NCBI RefSeq assembly: GCF_029227915.1
Contig: NC_079887.1
Coordinates: forward strand, 21,261,650 to 21,325,649
DNA length: 64,000 nt
DNA from: Hydractinia symbiolongicarpus
Taxonomy: Eukaryota > Cnidaria > Hydrozoa > Anthoathecata > Hydractiniidae
Reading direction: 5' to 3'
The notes beneath the pieces are model-generated. The model made no database searches and was not told the origin of the DNA. It saw only the letters and a list, made by a program, of their open reading frames with translations. The position numbers and the translations under genes were made by a program. Positions 24,674-36,217 of this stretch are shown piece by piece (within the stretch, counting starts at the first letter, position 1; every line of letters begins with the position of its first letter).

Positions 24674-27600
24674 ATGGACGATGATGGACAACCTGGAGTG
24701 GATTTAAATCCCATGGAACCAGACCCAGGGTAATCTTATTGCGTAAAATGTTCGCTTGTTTAATTTGTTGCGTCTTTTATTACTCTACTTGTTAAAAATT
24801 TCAAATTACCCGTGATATTTTTCTTTCTTGGTTCTTTATATATATATTGCATCTTATTTCTAAATTGTTTTTCTTTAGTAAAATGTTCATCGGAGGATTG
24901 CACAGCCAAACAACTGCAGGTTACATTTTAAAAGTTTTAATTTCCCGCGTTTTCGAAACCAATTATGATCGGAATTTCGCAGTAACTATATGAGACGGAA
25001 AAGAAAAGAATCTATAGAAACAAGGGCAAAAAATAATATTTTCAAATGTTCGAAGTAAAAGTTTTGGATTCCTCTTCCGGTTAAACTCAGGAGGAAGCGT
25101 TTTCATCTCATTTGAGTGAAACCGAAACTGTTCTTCTTTGAATTTTCGTTACCTAAATTTATTTAGACAGTTTACAAAGATATTTCGAACAGTTTGGAGA
25201 AGTCAAAGAGTGTGTTGTAATGCGCGATGCCGTAACTAAACGATCAAGGTTAATATTCTTGTTTTTCATACATTTATAAGAAAGTTTTTGGAGTTTGGGA
25301 AGATATGCGGCAAGTGAGACTGTTTATTAAATTGCAGTCATGCTGCAGAGTACATAGCTTGGGTTGTTTAACGCGCCTACAAACAAGATCTTAGGGTCAA
25401 TGGAACTATTCTCAAAACACCAGTTTAATATGGTGCGAATTTTTTCTTATTAATTTTAACTTAAATCCTTACTACAAAGTCGCCCAAACAAAATGCCCTG
25501 TTCAAAGCCAAAAGCGTCGTAAAAAAATTCTATTAATTGCCCTAAACATTTTCGTTTTTTAGAGGTTTCGGCTTTGTTAGATTTGTGGATGCAAGTACAG
25601 TGGAGCTGGTTCAAAATGCTTCCCCACATAATGTAGATGGAAAAAAGGTTTACTAATAATAATTTTATAGATCGTCGTTACTTAGTCCAGTAAAAGTAAT
25701 TCCGTGACCTGCGCTAACTTCGGAACATAACAGTGTGAATATGAAAAGATGATGTTTAAGTTCGTTTTTGTTTAGATCGACCCTAAACGCGCCATTCCGA
25801 AAAGACCACCTCCTGGCCAAAATCAGGTATTATTGAAAATGTTTTTATAAAATAGATCGAACCTAGAGCAAATACACATCGACGCCGATTTTTGCGTGCG
25901 GAATTTTTTTTTCCCTTTCTTTTTCACTGTATGCGTTCTATACGGTCTAGTCAAAACAAATATGGCGCTTGTGAACATGCGCACGTGGATAAAAACGGTC
26001 ATTTTTCGTCCAGAATCATGTAAAGCAAAGAATTATGTACGCTGATGATGCAGTATGAAATACTTAAAAAATGGAATTTGTTCTGCTTTTTAAGAAAACA
26101 AAGGAAAGTTTGTAAATGCATTTTTTTAATGCTTTATTAAGTAAACTAAGATAAATTTTGTTAGGGAAATATTCAGAACAGTCATACGCGACCACTCTTT
26201 TTGTCAAATTTCAGTTGTTCTGTTATAATGATAAAATTTAAATGGCAATTGGAAACAAAGTCAGGTCTTATATATCAAGCTAGCATTCTGGCATTGTAAA
26301 ACTAATTTAAAAGGTATTTATAGTAAAAAAAATTATTAAGATTGCAGGGCATTTCAGGCTTATATTGAGTTAAAAATGTATTTGAGAATAAAGGAGGATT
26401 GGTTATCACTTCTGTTTACAGTCGAAGAAAAGCAAGTATGATCCAAAAAAATATGTTTTCCATGATAATTCTTAAGTAAGGAAGTTGAATTACAGGAACT
26501 GAGTTTAGTCTTTTGTTTACTTGAGTTTGATCTTTTGAACCAAACCTTTAAGTATTTGTATATTTTTCAGTATGTTTTTGTAAAATATTTTTTCCAAACA
26601 AATTTGAAAAGAAAACATTGCATGCTTTGTTGTTCTAATCTTATGTTTCTAGATCAAATATTTTAAAATCTTAGTTCAATTCATTTATAGTGAATCTATT
26701 TAAATAAATTAGGAACTATGAAAATTGGTTACCCGAGGTTTGTGTTTTCTAGAATCGCAGAAGTTTTGCCATATTTTCTGTCTTAAAAGATGCATTTCAC
26801 CATTCCTGGAAAGAAAGAAAACCGCTAAGATTTTGAATATTACTCTTTGGTATATATTGTACTAAGTTTGTTTTTCATTACAAGCTATTCTCAGCCTTAT
26901 TGTTCTTATAAAATTATTCTTAGAAAAGGCGAGCAGTATTCAGGAAATGTTAATTTATTAAATTCAAAACAAAAAATCTGATAGGCCTTCTAGATTATTT
27001 TTTTTTAAAAAAAAAACAGAACTCTGAAAAACATGGAAGTATTTATATGAAAAGTAAGCTTTACTTCAGTTTTCCTTTATTTTGAAAAAAAAAATAAAAA
27101 AAAAAAAAAAAAAATTTTAGATCTGTATGTTTTATACCCATTTATAAAATTTAGTTGCACATATAATCTGTGTTCCTTTATAAGCGAGTAACACATTCAT
27201 TTAAACCTAAACTTTCACTCAGGGGAGAAGAATAACCTAGCCTAGCCCTCATAGAAACAAACTTTTTAAAACAGCCACGGTCAAACTCTTGTATTGTCTG
27301 TTTTGTGCAGTGATTTCCATTCCATTGCATCAAAATAAATCTAGTACCGTAACCTGTGTTGAAGTGGTGGCCACCTGACCCTATAGCATTTGTGTGAAAA
27401 ATGCATGGGAGTTAATTGTGGCCCAGGTAGAAAGATGGTTCTCTTATAGAGGTGACTTAGGCAATTTGACATTCGATCAAAGCTTAATAAAGTAGTTTTT
27501 AGGCCAAAAAACTGATTGACACAGGAAGTTAAATTTTGAGTACAAATATTCTATATTATTATTTTCTCTTTTTAGTTTAAAAAAGTGTTTGTTGGTGGTT

Positions 27601-30600
27601 TGCCTCCAGATATCAATGCACAAGAGCTGACAGAATATTTTGAAGCTTTCGGCAAGGTATATATTTGATTTGCGAATATAAAATTATATAATGGCTAACC
27701 CTGTTTTGTTACTTTCCCTCAAAGTATACTGACTCCCTAAAGATTACTGTATAGCCATACACAATGATTTCACAAAATGTATTTCTAATATTTATAAAAT
27801 TTGAATTTTATCTGCATATTTTAATAATAAAAAAAAAACAATAATGAGTTATATAATGGATGTCTGGTGGTTTTGTAAAATATTGGCAGTATAGTTAAAA
27901 CCTAATTAACTAAAAAGTTTTGTGGTGTAATAATGAGCTATGTTTCATTCTGACAATTTTAAAAAACATCCATTGTTCTTTTAATTTGAAAAGTTTTAAT
28001 TAGCTGGTTATGGTTACCTGTTGGTTTACATGAATATGTGCATATTTTTAACATGTACACAGTTTATAAGAATAAATTTTACATAAAATATCAAGCTGAA
28101 AGTTGATGTTTTTGTTAGTTAGAGCACTGTAAAGAAACCATAACTATGGTAGCTTGGTTAAATCATTTTGAGTGTGGGGCATATTGGGAGGGGTTAATAA
28201 TGATAAATTCACAGCTTGTAAGTCCAAGGACCTAATCAAGTAATTAAAGTAGCTAAGAGTTCCATGATACTATCTACATTAATTTTTATATCAGAGAAAA
28301 AAAATTGTTTAAAAATCAGATTTAATTCCTGAGATATTAACGTTTTAAAACAGTGCACAAAATAAAATTACACGTTGACAAGTTTATTCTACCTCCTCTA
28401 ACGCAGTAATATCAGTGAGACTAAAATTGACATTTAAAGTTTGGGTGAAAGAAAGTTTGAAATTTAAACTTCATTGTTTCCATGATTATTCATATATTCA
28501 TATATATTCATATTACTCAACCAACTCAAATCTCACTTAACTTCCTACGAAATTGTTTAAACAAACTATAACATTTTTGTAAATGGTATTGTTGTAAATA
28601 GCAATTTGATTCCAGTCTAGATATTGAATTAGCTTATGAATTAACATAAAGGTTGATTTTGTACACTTACAGGTTACTGAAGTTTTGTTGATGCATGATA
28701 AAAATACTAAAAGATTAAGAGGTAAGAAAGGTTCCTTTTTATCTTTTAATCAATCAAAGTATTTTTTCTGGGAAATTAACTCACTTAAATATATATATTT
28801 TACTTGCAAGACATCCTAATAATACACTACATTAATCATTTGCAAGGTTATTACAATGCACTTATAAATTTGTGTGGCCCAAAAATAACTTGGAATTGAG
28901 TGAAAATAACTAAATTCATTTTCCAATAAGATGACTGCCTAATACATTGTAGTTGTAAAATGGGCTCTTATAACGAATTGTTTAAGTATGATAATTCTTG
29001 TTTTATTCGTCAGGGTGGCCACTTATCCTAAAAAACCTCAAACCTCCCAGAAATGGAATACACTCCTAAAAAACATCGTTAAAACCCTAGAAAAATAATT
29101 TTTTGGAATCAATTTTTATTTGAGATCAGGTCTTTTTAGTTATCAGGTTATGGGAGCTGTTTTCATCAAACCTTTTTTTAGCAAAGTTACCCTGAAAAAT
29201 GCTCTGAAAATTTCAGTCCTGGGATTTAGGATCTAAAAGTGAGAAGCCGCCCAAAATCGCAATGTTTAGGCACTCCTCAATACTTAGATGCTTTAAGCAC
29301 AATGTCACGAGGGCTTTATTTAACTTTATACTAGCAGTTCTTTTAACCCTGAACGATTTTTAAAATTGTGAGGCTTGGTGATGATTTTGAAAAAAACATT
29401 TGATATAGAGATTTAATAGTGATACTGATGCACACTATTATCCTTTATGAAATAGTCTACCACTTTTCTTGTTTGTGCGATATTAATCTCTAGACTGTCA
29501 GATACAGAAAACTGAGACAATGCAATAAGTTTCGCAAACTAAATTAAATTTGTATTGCTGTTTTGCTGTTAATTGGATTTTCAATATTGCTTTTAAAAAA
29601 TAATGTATTAAATTTTATATATTTTTAACTTTTATGTCATGCAGCTGCAACCTTCCTTATTAACACTAATAAAATGACTTAATGTCTATTAAAAACAAAA
29701 AGGTTGTAGAAGGATCTTTTACTTTCGTCATAAGGCGATCTTGTATTGTAATACCTTTAATGTCTTTGACACAAATTGCATTAAACAATTGATGTATTGC
29801 ATATTTAAGTTTTATCAATATGACATCTTCATTATCATTAATTGATGACAGGACGTTTTAAAACATTTGTCATGACATCTGTTTGTGTGTGCATAAAAGA
29901 GTTGAATGATATGTAATTTGTAGTTATCATAACTGATTTAACATAAATTTATGTTTATTTATAAAAGTTTTAAAAGTTGTAAAATCGATTTCTGACAGAA
30001 TAATTTGGAGTAGTTGTGGGTCTCATTTTGTGATTTATAGCCTTATGTTCGAATTTTCACTAAACCCGACAAAGTTGTCAGCACCAATTTTTTGCATTTC
30101 ACTAGAATTAAATATGACTTCCAAAACCACAAAATTTAGTTTCTGTTAAATTTAGTAATGTTCATGCACAACCTTGGTAAAAATATGTGTAGACAAAACC
30201 ATAAATTTTGATGCTTCTCCCAATAGTAATTATGTAGGCTGTATCTTTGTTAGATTTCCATATTTTGAAGTTGTCAAAGTTCACATGTCAAATTTCACAG
30301 CAGAGTAAAGGACTCAGGTTATTTCGTTAGATCAACCCTATCTTTATGCATATATCAAAGTAGCCATTCAAAGCTGTAAAATGTTCAACATTAATTGCTT
30401 TCAGCAGAAGAAAATTATCAATTTGAAAAAAAATGTATCCAATCAGGAAAGTGATTGGAATATCCTAAGAATTCAACACTTTTAACGGTTTCATTAACAG
30501 GCATCCCACAAAGGAAGGGTGAGGTCAACTTGGGGACTTTTGACTATCTTTGAGAAATAGAAACCTACTTGGTAGAGAATGTCAATAAATTTGAAGTCAA

Positions 30601-33600
30601 TAATATTATGCGTTTAGGCGAAAACGTACATGTGCAAAAATTAACCTAAAATTTGACATATTTTGTTGTTTTTAACTAAATTTGTGAAATGAAATGAGTT
30701 GAAAATTTACATTTACATATTATTTCAGTAGACTCTAGAGCATAGAATTTCATGGATAGTCTAATCTAAAAAAATCTAAAACATTGGAACATGATAAGTT
30801 TAAAAACAGTTTCTAAACTCCATTTTACTTATTTACAATAACTGTTAGCTTTAATTTCATCAAAAGTTTATGAGATGTATGCTGACAACTGAAAAAATTG
30901 AACTTTTTTAAGTGATTTGTATTTTAATAATCATAATTAAGAAATTTAAATGTAGTTTTTGTTATTTTTATAGAGTTCAAAAGATAAAAACTACATGTGA
31001 GTTTGTGCGAATACAAAATTTAAAATTTGATGCTGAAACAGCAGGGTGTGATAATAAGAGGGGTGCAAAAAATTAGGGAACTGGGTTAGATTAAGAGGTG
31101 GGTCAATTTTGATTATAGATCACTGATAATCCTATATTCTATATATAATTCAAACACACAGAGAATATTTAGATTTTACATTTCTATAACCTTTTTCTCT
31201 CTAGGTTAAAATAACATTGGCCAGGAACATAATTTTTTTTTTGTTTATGTAGGTTTTGGTTTCATAACATTTGAATCAGATGCTTCTGGAAAGCATGTAT
31301 GTGAAACAGGATTTCACAAGCTGAAAGGCAAAAATGTAAGTACTAAGATCATATAGTTGCTCAACAAGCAGAAATGATTTTATTGCAATCTGTGTGCTGT
31401 AGTAACATAAAAGATAGAAGTATTGAAAATTTGACACAAACAAAAAACATTCCTGACGTTATTTTCTCTTTTTTATCTCACAAATTAAGGTTTCTAGTTT
31501 TCTTATATTCTGCCTTAGCAGTACTAGCAGATATAATCAATTCAGTTTATGCTCCTTTCATTTATGGTCTGTAAAAGAAAACAGTGCAGGTTGATTTGCA
31601 AGCCGAAGGTTAATTTGCATAGTCTCAATATACTAAAGTATTGGAGGCAGTATGCTTGTTTTTATAATTTAACTTCCTCTCATCAGTATTTTTCCTAATC
31701 ATTGACTGAAATATTTCTTTGCATTTCCCTGCCATTGTGCAGGTATATTTTTGTTATTTTTTACTGCAAACAAGAAAAATACAGCTCAGCCAGACAAACT
31801 TTTTGTGGAATTGGGGTAGCGAATAATGGCTCGGCTAGTTTATCATTTCTCAGAATTGGGCGAGTCTTTGCGTGAGGAAAAGCGATTGCTCTTGTTGTAT
31901 CGATAGGCCTTGGATGTATAAAAATATTCTTTTCTTACAGGTTGAATGTAAAAGAGCCCAACCAAAAGAAGCAATGATGCTGCAGGGAAAAGGACGTGGT
32001 TTCGTAGGTATTGATTAATTTTGATAATGCAAAGTTACTTTAACTTTCCCAAGTACAGCTACTATATAAGTGATTTGATACATGCGTGTAATGCTAAACC
32101 AACTGTTTCTTAAAGATGTTTTGATGTAAATTTCCTTAAGATGCAAACAAGAAAACAAAAATAAAGTGGTTAAAATATCAGTGTTTAAGAGTATAGTCCT
32201 TATTTTCTAAAATGTCAATGCTTATCCTTGTTGTAATCTCCTTGTTCTAGTCAATCTTGCTCCGTTTCCATTTGGAAGGGGATATCCCAATGGATTAGGA
32301 ACTAGTCCAGTTGGATATGGATTTACAGGTATGAAATTGCACTCCCTTTTTTTTGTTTTTATGTGTAACTTCACACGAAACCACTTCAGAGTCAAGCTCT
32401 CTTTACTCTTCGACATGAAGGGCTCTAAAATGTCTTTAAGATTTTTTTTTTACTTTGCTTTGTAGATTTTGTTTTTTGTTTGGTTTAGTCACTTACTGTA
32501 TTTTCGTAATTGTTGTTAGATTCTGTTGCATGTATAGTTCACCAGGAAAATAGTTTTATAATTTGTCTATATTTTCAACTTGATTTCTACTTGTATGTTT
32601 TATTAAGATTGGACTGTAAACCCTCAGCTATATCAACAATTAGCAAGTAAGTTCATCATATTTTTGTGTTGTATAAATATTCACGTATTCGTTTTTCATA
32701 ATTTCATAATTATTTTATAGATGTTATGCAATATAGTCGAGGCCGAGGTAAGGAGAATCAAAAAACTATCTGCAATTTTTCATTACACCCCCAATAATTC
32801 TGCTAACATGAACTGTTACTATGTACAACATTGGGAAAATGACCTATTTTTTAATTCACATAGGGGTATTTTAGTAAATAGCTAATACTAAATTTTCACA
32901 AAACTATCTTCAGTGCGTTAAAAGAAAAGAAAGAAGAAGAGTATGGTTGTGTTAAAGAGCGAAAAACATTAATTTAAAGGAAGAAACTTTCGCGTATCAA
33001 AACTATATAACCTTCGCAGTTGAGCAACTGTTTTGCGCGTCTGGCGGAAGAAACTATTCCGCGAAAGTTTTAAACATAAAAAAATAGAAGATATTTTTGT
33101 GTACTGAAATAAATTTTATAAAAAATGATCAAAAATATAATTTTGTTGAATCTTCAAGCACTTGAATTCAAACTTTGTGAATATGGCTAACTGAGATAAA
33201 AGTTATTCAGTACTTCTTTAATCTCCTGGTATTTTACTATTAACGCAATGTTACCTTTAGGTGGCTTCGCTAACAATTACGCATCACAAGGCTTTTTAAA
33301 CATGCCTGATCATAGACGCTCGTACACAGAATATGGTAACGTCCAAACAGCAGCTAACGCTGTCCTAACGCAAGAGCCTACTAGTGTGACTGCATCTAAT
33401 GTTGTTTCAGCTGATAACATTCATGCAGAATATGATCAGCACAATGTCTACAGTAACGGTGAGTGTTCTCCATTGTTTACCTAATATTTTAAAGATATAT
33501 TAGAGTCTCTGTTATTTTACATCTTTGTTTATAACGAGGGCTCTGCTAGTTTATAAATCATAATCAGAGAGTTGTGTTTTTGAGTAGATTACTTAAACAC

Positions 33601-34499
33601 TCAATATTGGTGCATTTCATTACTTTGCCTGCTTGAAAACTCCGTTCAGGTGGATTCAGTAACTTACTAGGGTTGCAAGGATGAAATGGAGGCAAATGCT
33701 TTGCGTGTGTTTTTGCCCATTAGTGGAAATATTTTCTTCGGAAATGATGACGGCATAATAGTTAACTCTGATTTTAGCGGAGACACATTTGCAAGAAAAA
33801 GAAGCTGTTTCTCTTAAAAATTATGCTGCCTATTTTTGCGATAGGATTAAATCAGTTTTCGATTTAAATTTTTTTTTGTAAAAATTGTCAATTCAGGGAA
33901 AAGTCGCTGAAAGGAATTAACAAAACAAAAGATTGTTGTTTAAAATCATAAATTTCGTTTTAATGGATAACCCGCTGCACCTGTTTGCGATAAAAGGTTT
34001 AAAAATTTGTTCTTTTGAATTTCTGATGAATTCATACCTGCAATAACTACTTCAGTCACGCAGTCATCTTAAATAATTTTAATCACCTGCGCAATGTGCG
34101 TTAGAATAGTACTGAATTTGAAATAATCAATATTTGGACATCCGTTTCTCTTTGTTGAAACAAACTTTTAAGTCAGCCAGTTTGGTTAATGGAACGTCAA
34201 AATCGTATATAAGTATATAAGTTGTAATGGTAATAATGGTAACATTCCCTTTGCAACAGGTGTACTGTTTGTTTTTAGTTCAGCTAAATCAGTATGGTTC
34301 TCAACAAAACCCAGTTGTCACACCTGCGTCGCCTTTAACGCAAGCATTCACACAAACCACTTCACCGCGTCTTGATGTCAGTTACATGAATGCGTCATCT
34401 CGTACAGGAATTGCACCTGAACATTTATTTCACAATGGTCACACAGCTGCGTCACCGCAGGGGCCGTTTGGCCATGGGATGTCGCAGGTAGCTTGGTAA
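24674..34499 (+). CDS. MSI-like: Musashi-family RNA-binding protein (two RRMs)
   Basis: Predicted translational regulator binding short UAG-type motifs in mRNA 3' UTRs; Musashi proteins act in stem and neural progenitor cells. Coding exons: 24674-24729 (ATG 24674), 24879-24919, 25167-25248, 25563-25647, 25776-25826, 27576-27656, 28673-28721, 31253-31335, 31941-32007, 32251-32328, 32608-32646, 32721-32747, 33261-33458, 34279-34499 (stop 34497-34499). All splice phases agree; total 385 residues against about 330-360 in vertebrate Musashi. RRM1 has RNP2 MFIGGL and RNP1 [11 protein letters not shown]2 has RNP2 KVFVGGL and RNP1 RGFGFITF. The sequence after RRM2, [13 protein letters not shown], is characteristic of Musashi rather than DAZAP1 or hnRNP A/B. 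The first exon encodes an acidic start (MDDDGQ). If the donor at 34488 is used instead, the protein ends in a different exon (36158-36217) and has 401 residues. Confidence 0.9.
24879..25826 (+). other. RRM1 exons of the Musashi-like gene
   Basis: Five exons (the last is the linker 25776-25826) encode RRM1: [13 protein letters not shown], then [35 protein letters not shown], and the linker [17 protein letters not shown]. The second exon is only 41 bases. The aromatic RNP residues (Phe of MFIGGL and both Phe of GFGFV) are present, so RNA binding should be intact. Confidence 0.9.
27576..32007 (+). other. RRM2 exons of the Musashi-like gene
   Basis: Four exons: [20 protein letters not shown] and FEAFGK (27576-27656), [16 protein letters not shown] (28673-28721), [16 protein letters not shown] to the end of 31253-31335, and [20 protein letters not shown] (31941-32007). 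RNP motifs are complete. Introns here are 1.0, 2.5 and 0.6 kb and show no recognisable genes. Confidence 0.9.
32251..34499 (+). other. Low-complexity C-terminal exons of the Musashi-like gene
   Basis: Exons 32251-32328, 32608-32646, 32721-32747 (27 bases, a micro-exon), 33261-33458 and 34279-34499 encode a Gly/Tyr/Asn/Gln/Ala/Ser-rich tail without a folded domain, as in other Musashi proteins. The micro-exon and its neighbour are multiples of three in matching phase, so they could be skipped without breaking the frame. Confidence 0.75.
32984..33070. repeat. Fold-back repeat in Musashi-like intron
   Basis: AAACTTTCGCG (32984-32994) and CGCGAAAGTTT (33060-33070) are perfect inverted arms, and the internal GCGGAAGAAACTATTCCGC forms a second small hairpin. 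It resembles a short MITE in the intron 32748-33260. Confidence 0.5.
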
Positions 34500-34759
34500 T
34501 TTTTTTCTGTATATAAAACATACCGAATATCGTCTAGCCAGTAGTTATACTGAAATCACCTAATTGTGTTCATAGATAGCATTGCGACATTGAAGAATCG
34601 CATACAGCCTTTCCTTGAGAGGTAAGACTTTCAGTAATAGTCTCTGAGTTGTGTGTAGCTCATTTGATGAATTGTCTAAACGAAAGATTAACAGATTTTT
34701 ATTTGCCGTCAGATATTTATTGTAGATTTTTTGCAGTAAAAAATAAGGACAGAAATATT

Positions 34760-34930
34760 TAAAATTGTAAACAGTGATCTGTCGAAATATTCAGTTTTAA
34801 ACGTCGGTTTGTCGAAACATCGGTTGTTAAAATTCACTTTGACGAAACATGGGGTGGTAAAAATCGATCTAACGAAACATCGATTGTTAAACGTATCCGT
34901 TTTCAAACGTATCAATTGTCAACAAAACAT
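34760..34930. repeat. Degenerate ~30-bp tandem repeat
   Basis: Five to six diverged units of about 30 bases containing GACGAAACAT, CGGTTGTTAAA or CGATTGTTAAA. The minus-strand open frame (34915-34709) is a 10-residue repeat made by it (FNNRCF, FTTPCF, FKTEYF) and is not taken as a gene. Confidence 0.65.
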
Positions 34931-35246
34931 CGCGTGAAATACAGTTTCATGTGCGTGCAAAATTGCACCTTTTGATGTTTTTGTCAATATGTTCATGAGC
35001 TGATTGATAACAAAACTACAATGTATGTTATGGATCATATTATATATTCCGTAAAATTTACAACCAACTGTTCCAAAGCCTTATGACTACTCCAGAGTAC
35101 CGAATAATCGTAGCCCCCCTCACCCCTCCATTTTTACTTTTTTTATTTTTTACCACCCAACCCACGTTTATGCCACACTCCACCCCCCGTTTCGTAATTT
35201 ATTGAGATGAGCTAAGTTTTGTATAGTTTTGCCGATAATGAAATTA

Positions 35247-35850
35247 TAGACTAGTGATATACGACAGACTGTTTTAGACTAGTCATATCATACGACAGAC
35301 TGTTTTAGACTAGTGATATCATACGACAGACTGTTTTAGATTAGTGATATCGTACGACAGACTATTTTAGACTAGTCATATGATACGACAGACCATTTTA
35401 GACTAGTCATATCATACGACAGACTATTTTAGACTAGTCATATAATACGACAGACTATTTTAGACTAGTGATATCATACGACAGACTGTTTTAGACTAGT
35501 CATATGATACGACAGACTGTTTTAGACTAGTCATATACGACAGACCATTTTAGACTAGTCATATACGACAGACTATTTTAGACTAGTCATATAGGACAGA
35601 CTACTTTAGACCAGTGATATACGACAGACTGTTTTAGACTAGTCATATGATACGACAGACTGTTTTAGACTAGTCATATGATACGACAGACTATTTTAGA
35701 CTAGTCATATCATACGACAGACTGTTTTAGACTAGTCATATGATACGACAGACTATTTTAGACTAGTCATATGATACGACAGACTATTTTAGACTAGTCA
35801 TATCATACGACAGACTATTTTAGACTATTCATATCATACGACAAACTATT
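35247..35850. repeat. 32-bp minisatellite, about 20 copies
   Basis: Unit of about 32 bases: TAGACTAGTCATATGATACG followed by ACAGACTATTTT. The heptamer CGACAGA or a close variant occurs 20 times. Copies vary at TCATATGAT/TGATATCAT/TCATAT and at GTTTT/ATTTT/CATTTT, and a few lack four bases. Each unit contains the palindrome GACTAGTC, often with CATATG. It lies downstream of the read-through stop of the Musashi-like gene, or inside its last intron. Confidence 0.95.
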
Positions 35851-36217
35851 TCATGCAGCAAATCGCCCTGCTAGTCTTCTGGTGACCCCGTGTTTATATT
35901 ACTTTCTGTATTTACTTTTGTCTAGACAGCATGTGTCGGCTTTCCTTGATGTTGCAAGGTAGATATTATTTTCGGCTCAAATTTTTAAAAACATAGATTA
36001 TTATTTAAAAAATCTGGCCTCCATACCTGTTTTCAAGTTTCTACAAAGATCGACGGCCTGTTAATAACATTCTTTTCATAACAATAAGAAGCCGAATATT
36101 GGTGAAATCCATTGCAAAAGTATTTTGCGTTTTCATTTTATATTTGCACTTTTACAGAGTAGCATGCCGTTGTATGAAGATGAAACGTCGCTAGAGAAAA
36201 ATATAGCGTATGCATAA

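Larger units (their letters stand above)
34488..36217 (+). other. Candidate alternative last intron and exon of the Musashi-like gene
   Basis: CAG|GTAGCT at 34487/34488 can act as a donor. A good acceptor (TTTGCACTTTTACAG, ending 36157) opens exon 36158-36217, which reads in matching phase SSMPLYEDETSLEKNIAYA and stop (36215-36217). Reading through the donor instead adds VAW and stops at 34499. Which form is used cannot be decided from sequence. The intron would hold both tandem repeats described below. Confidence 0.4.

Noticed and set aside
34576-34621. Exon-like stretch between an AG and a GTAAGA donor in the Musashi-like gene's last intron
   Set aside because: In the phase required after 34487 it meets a stop after five codons; kept only as a possible untranslated or cryptic exon.
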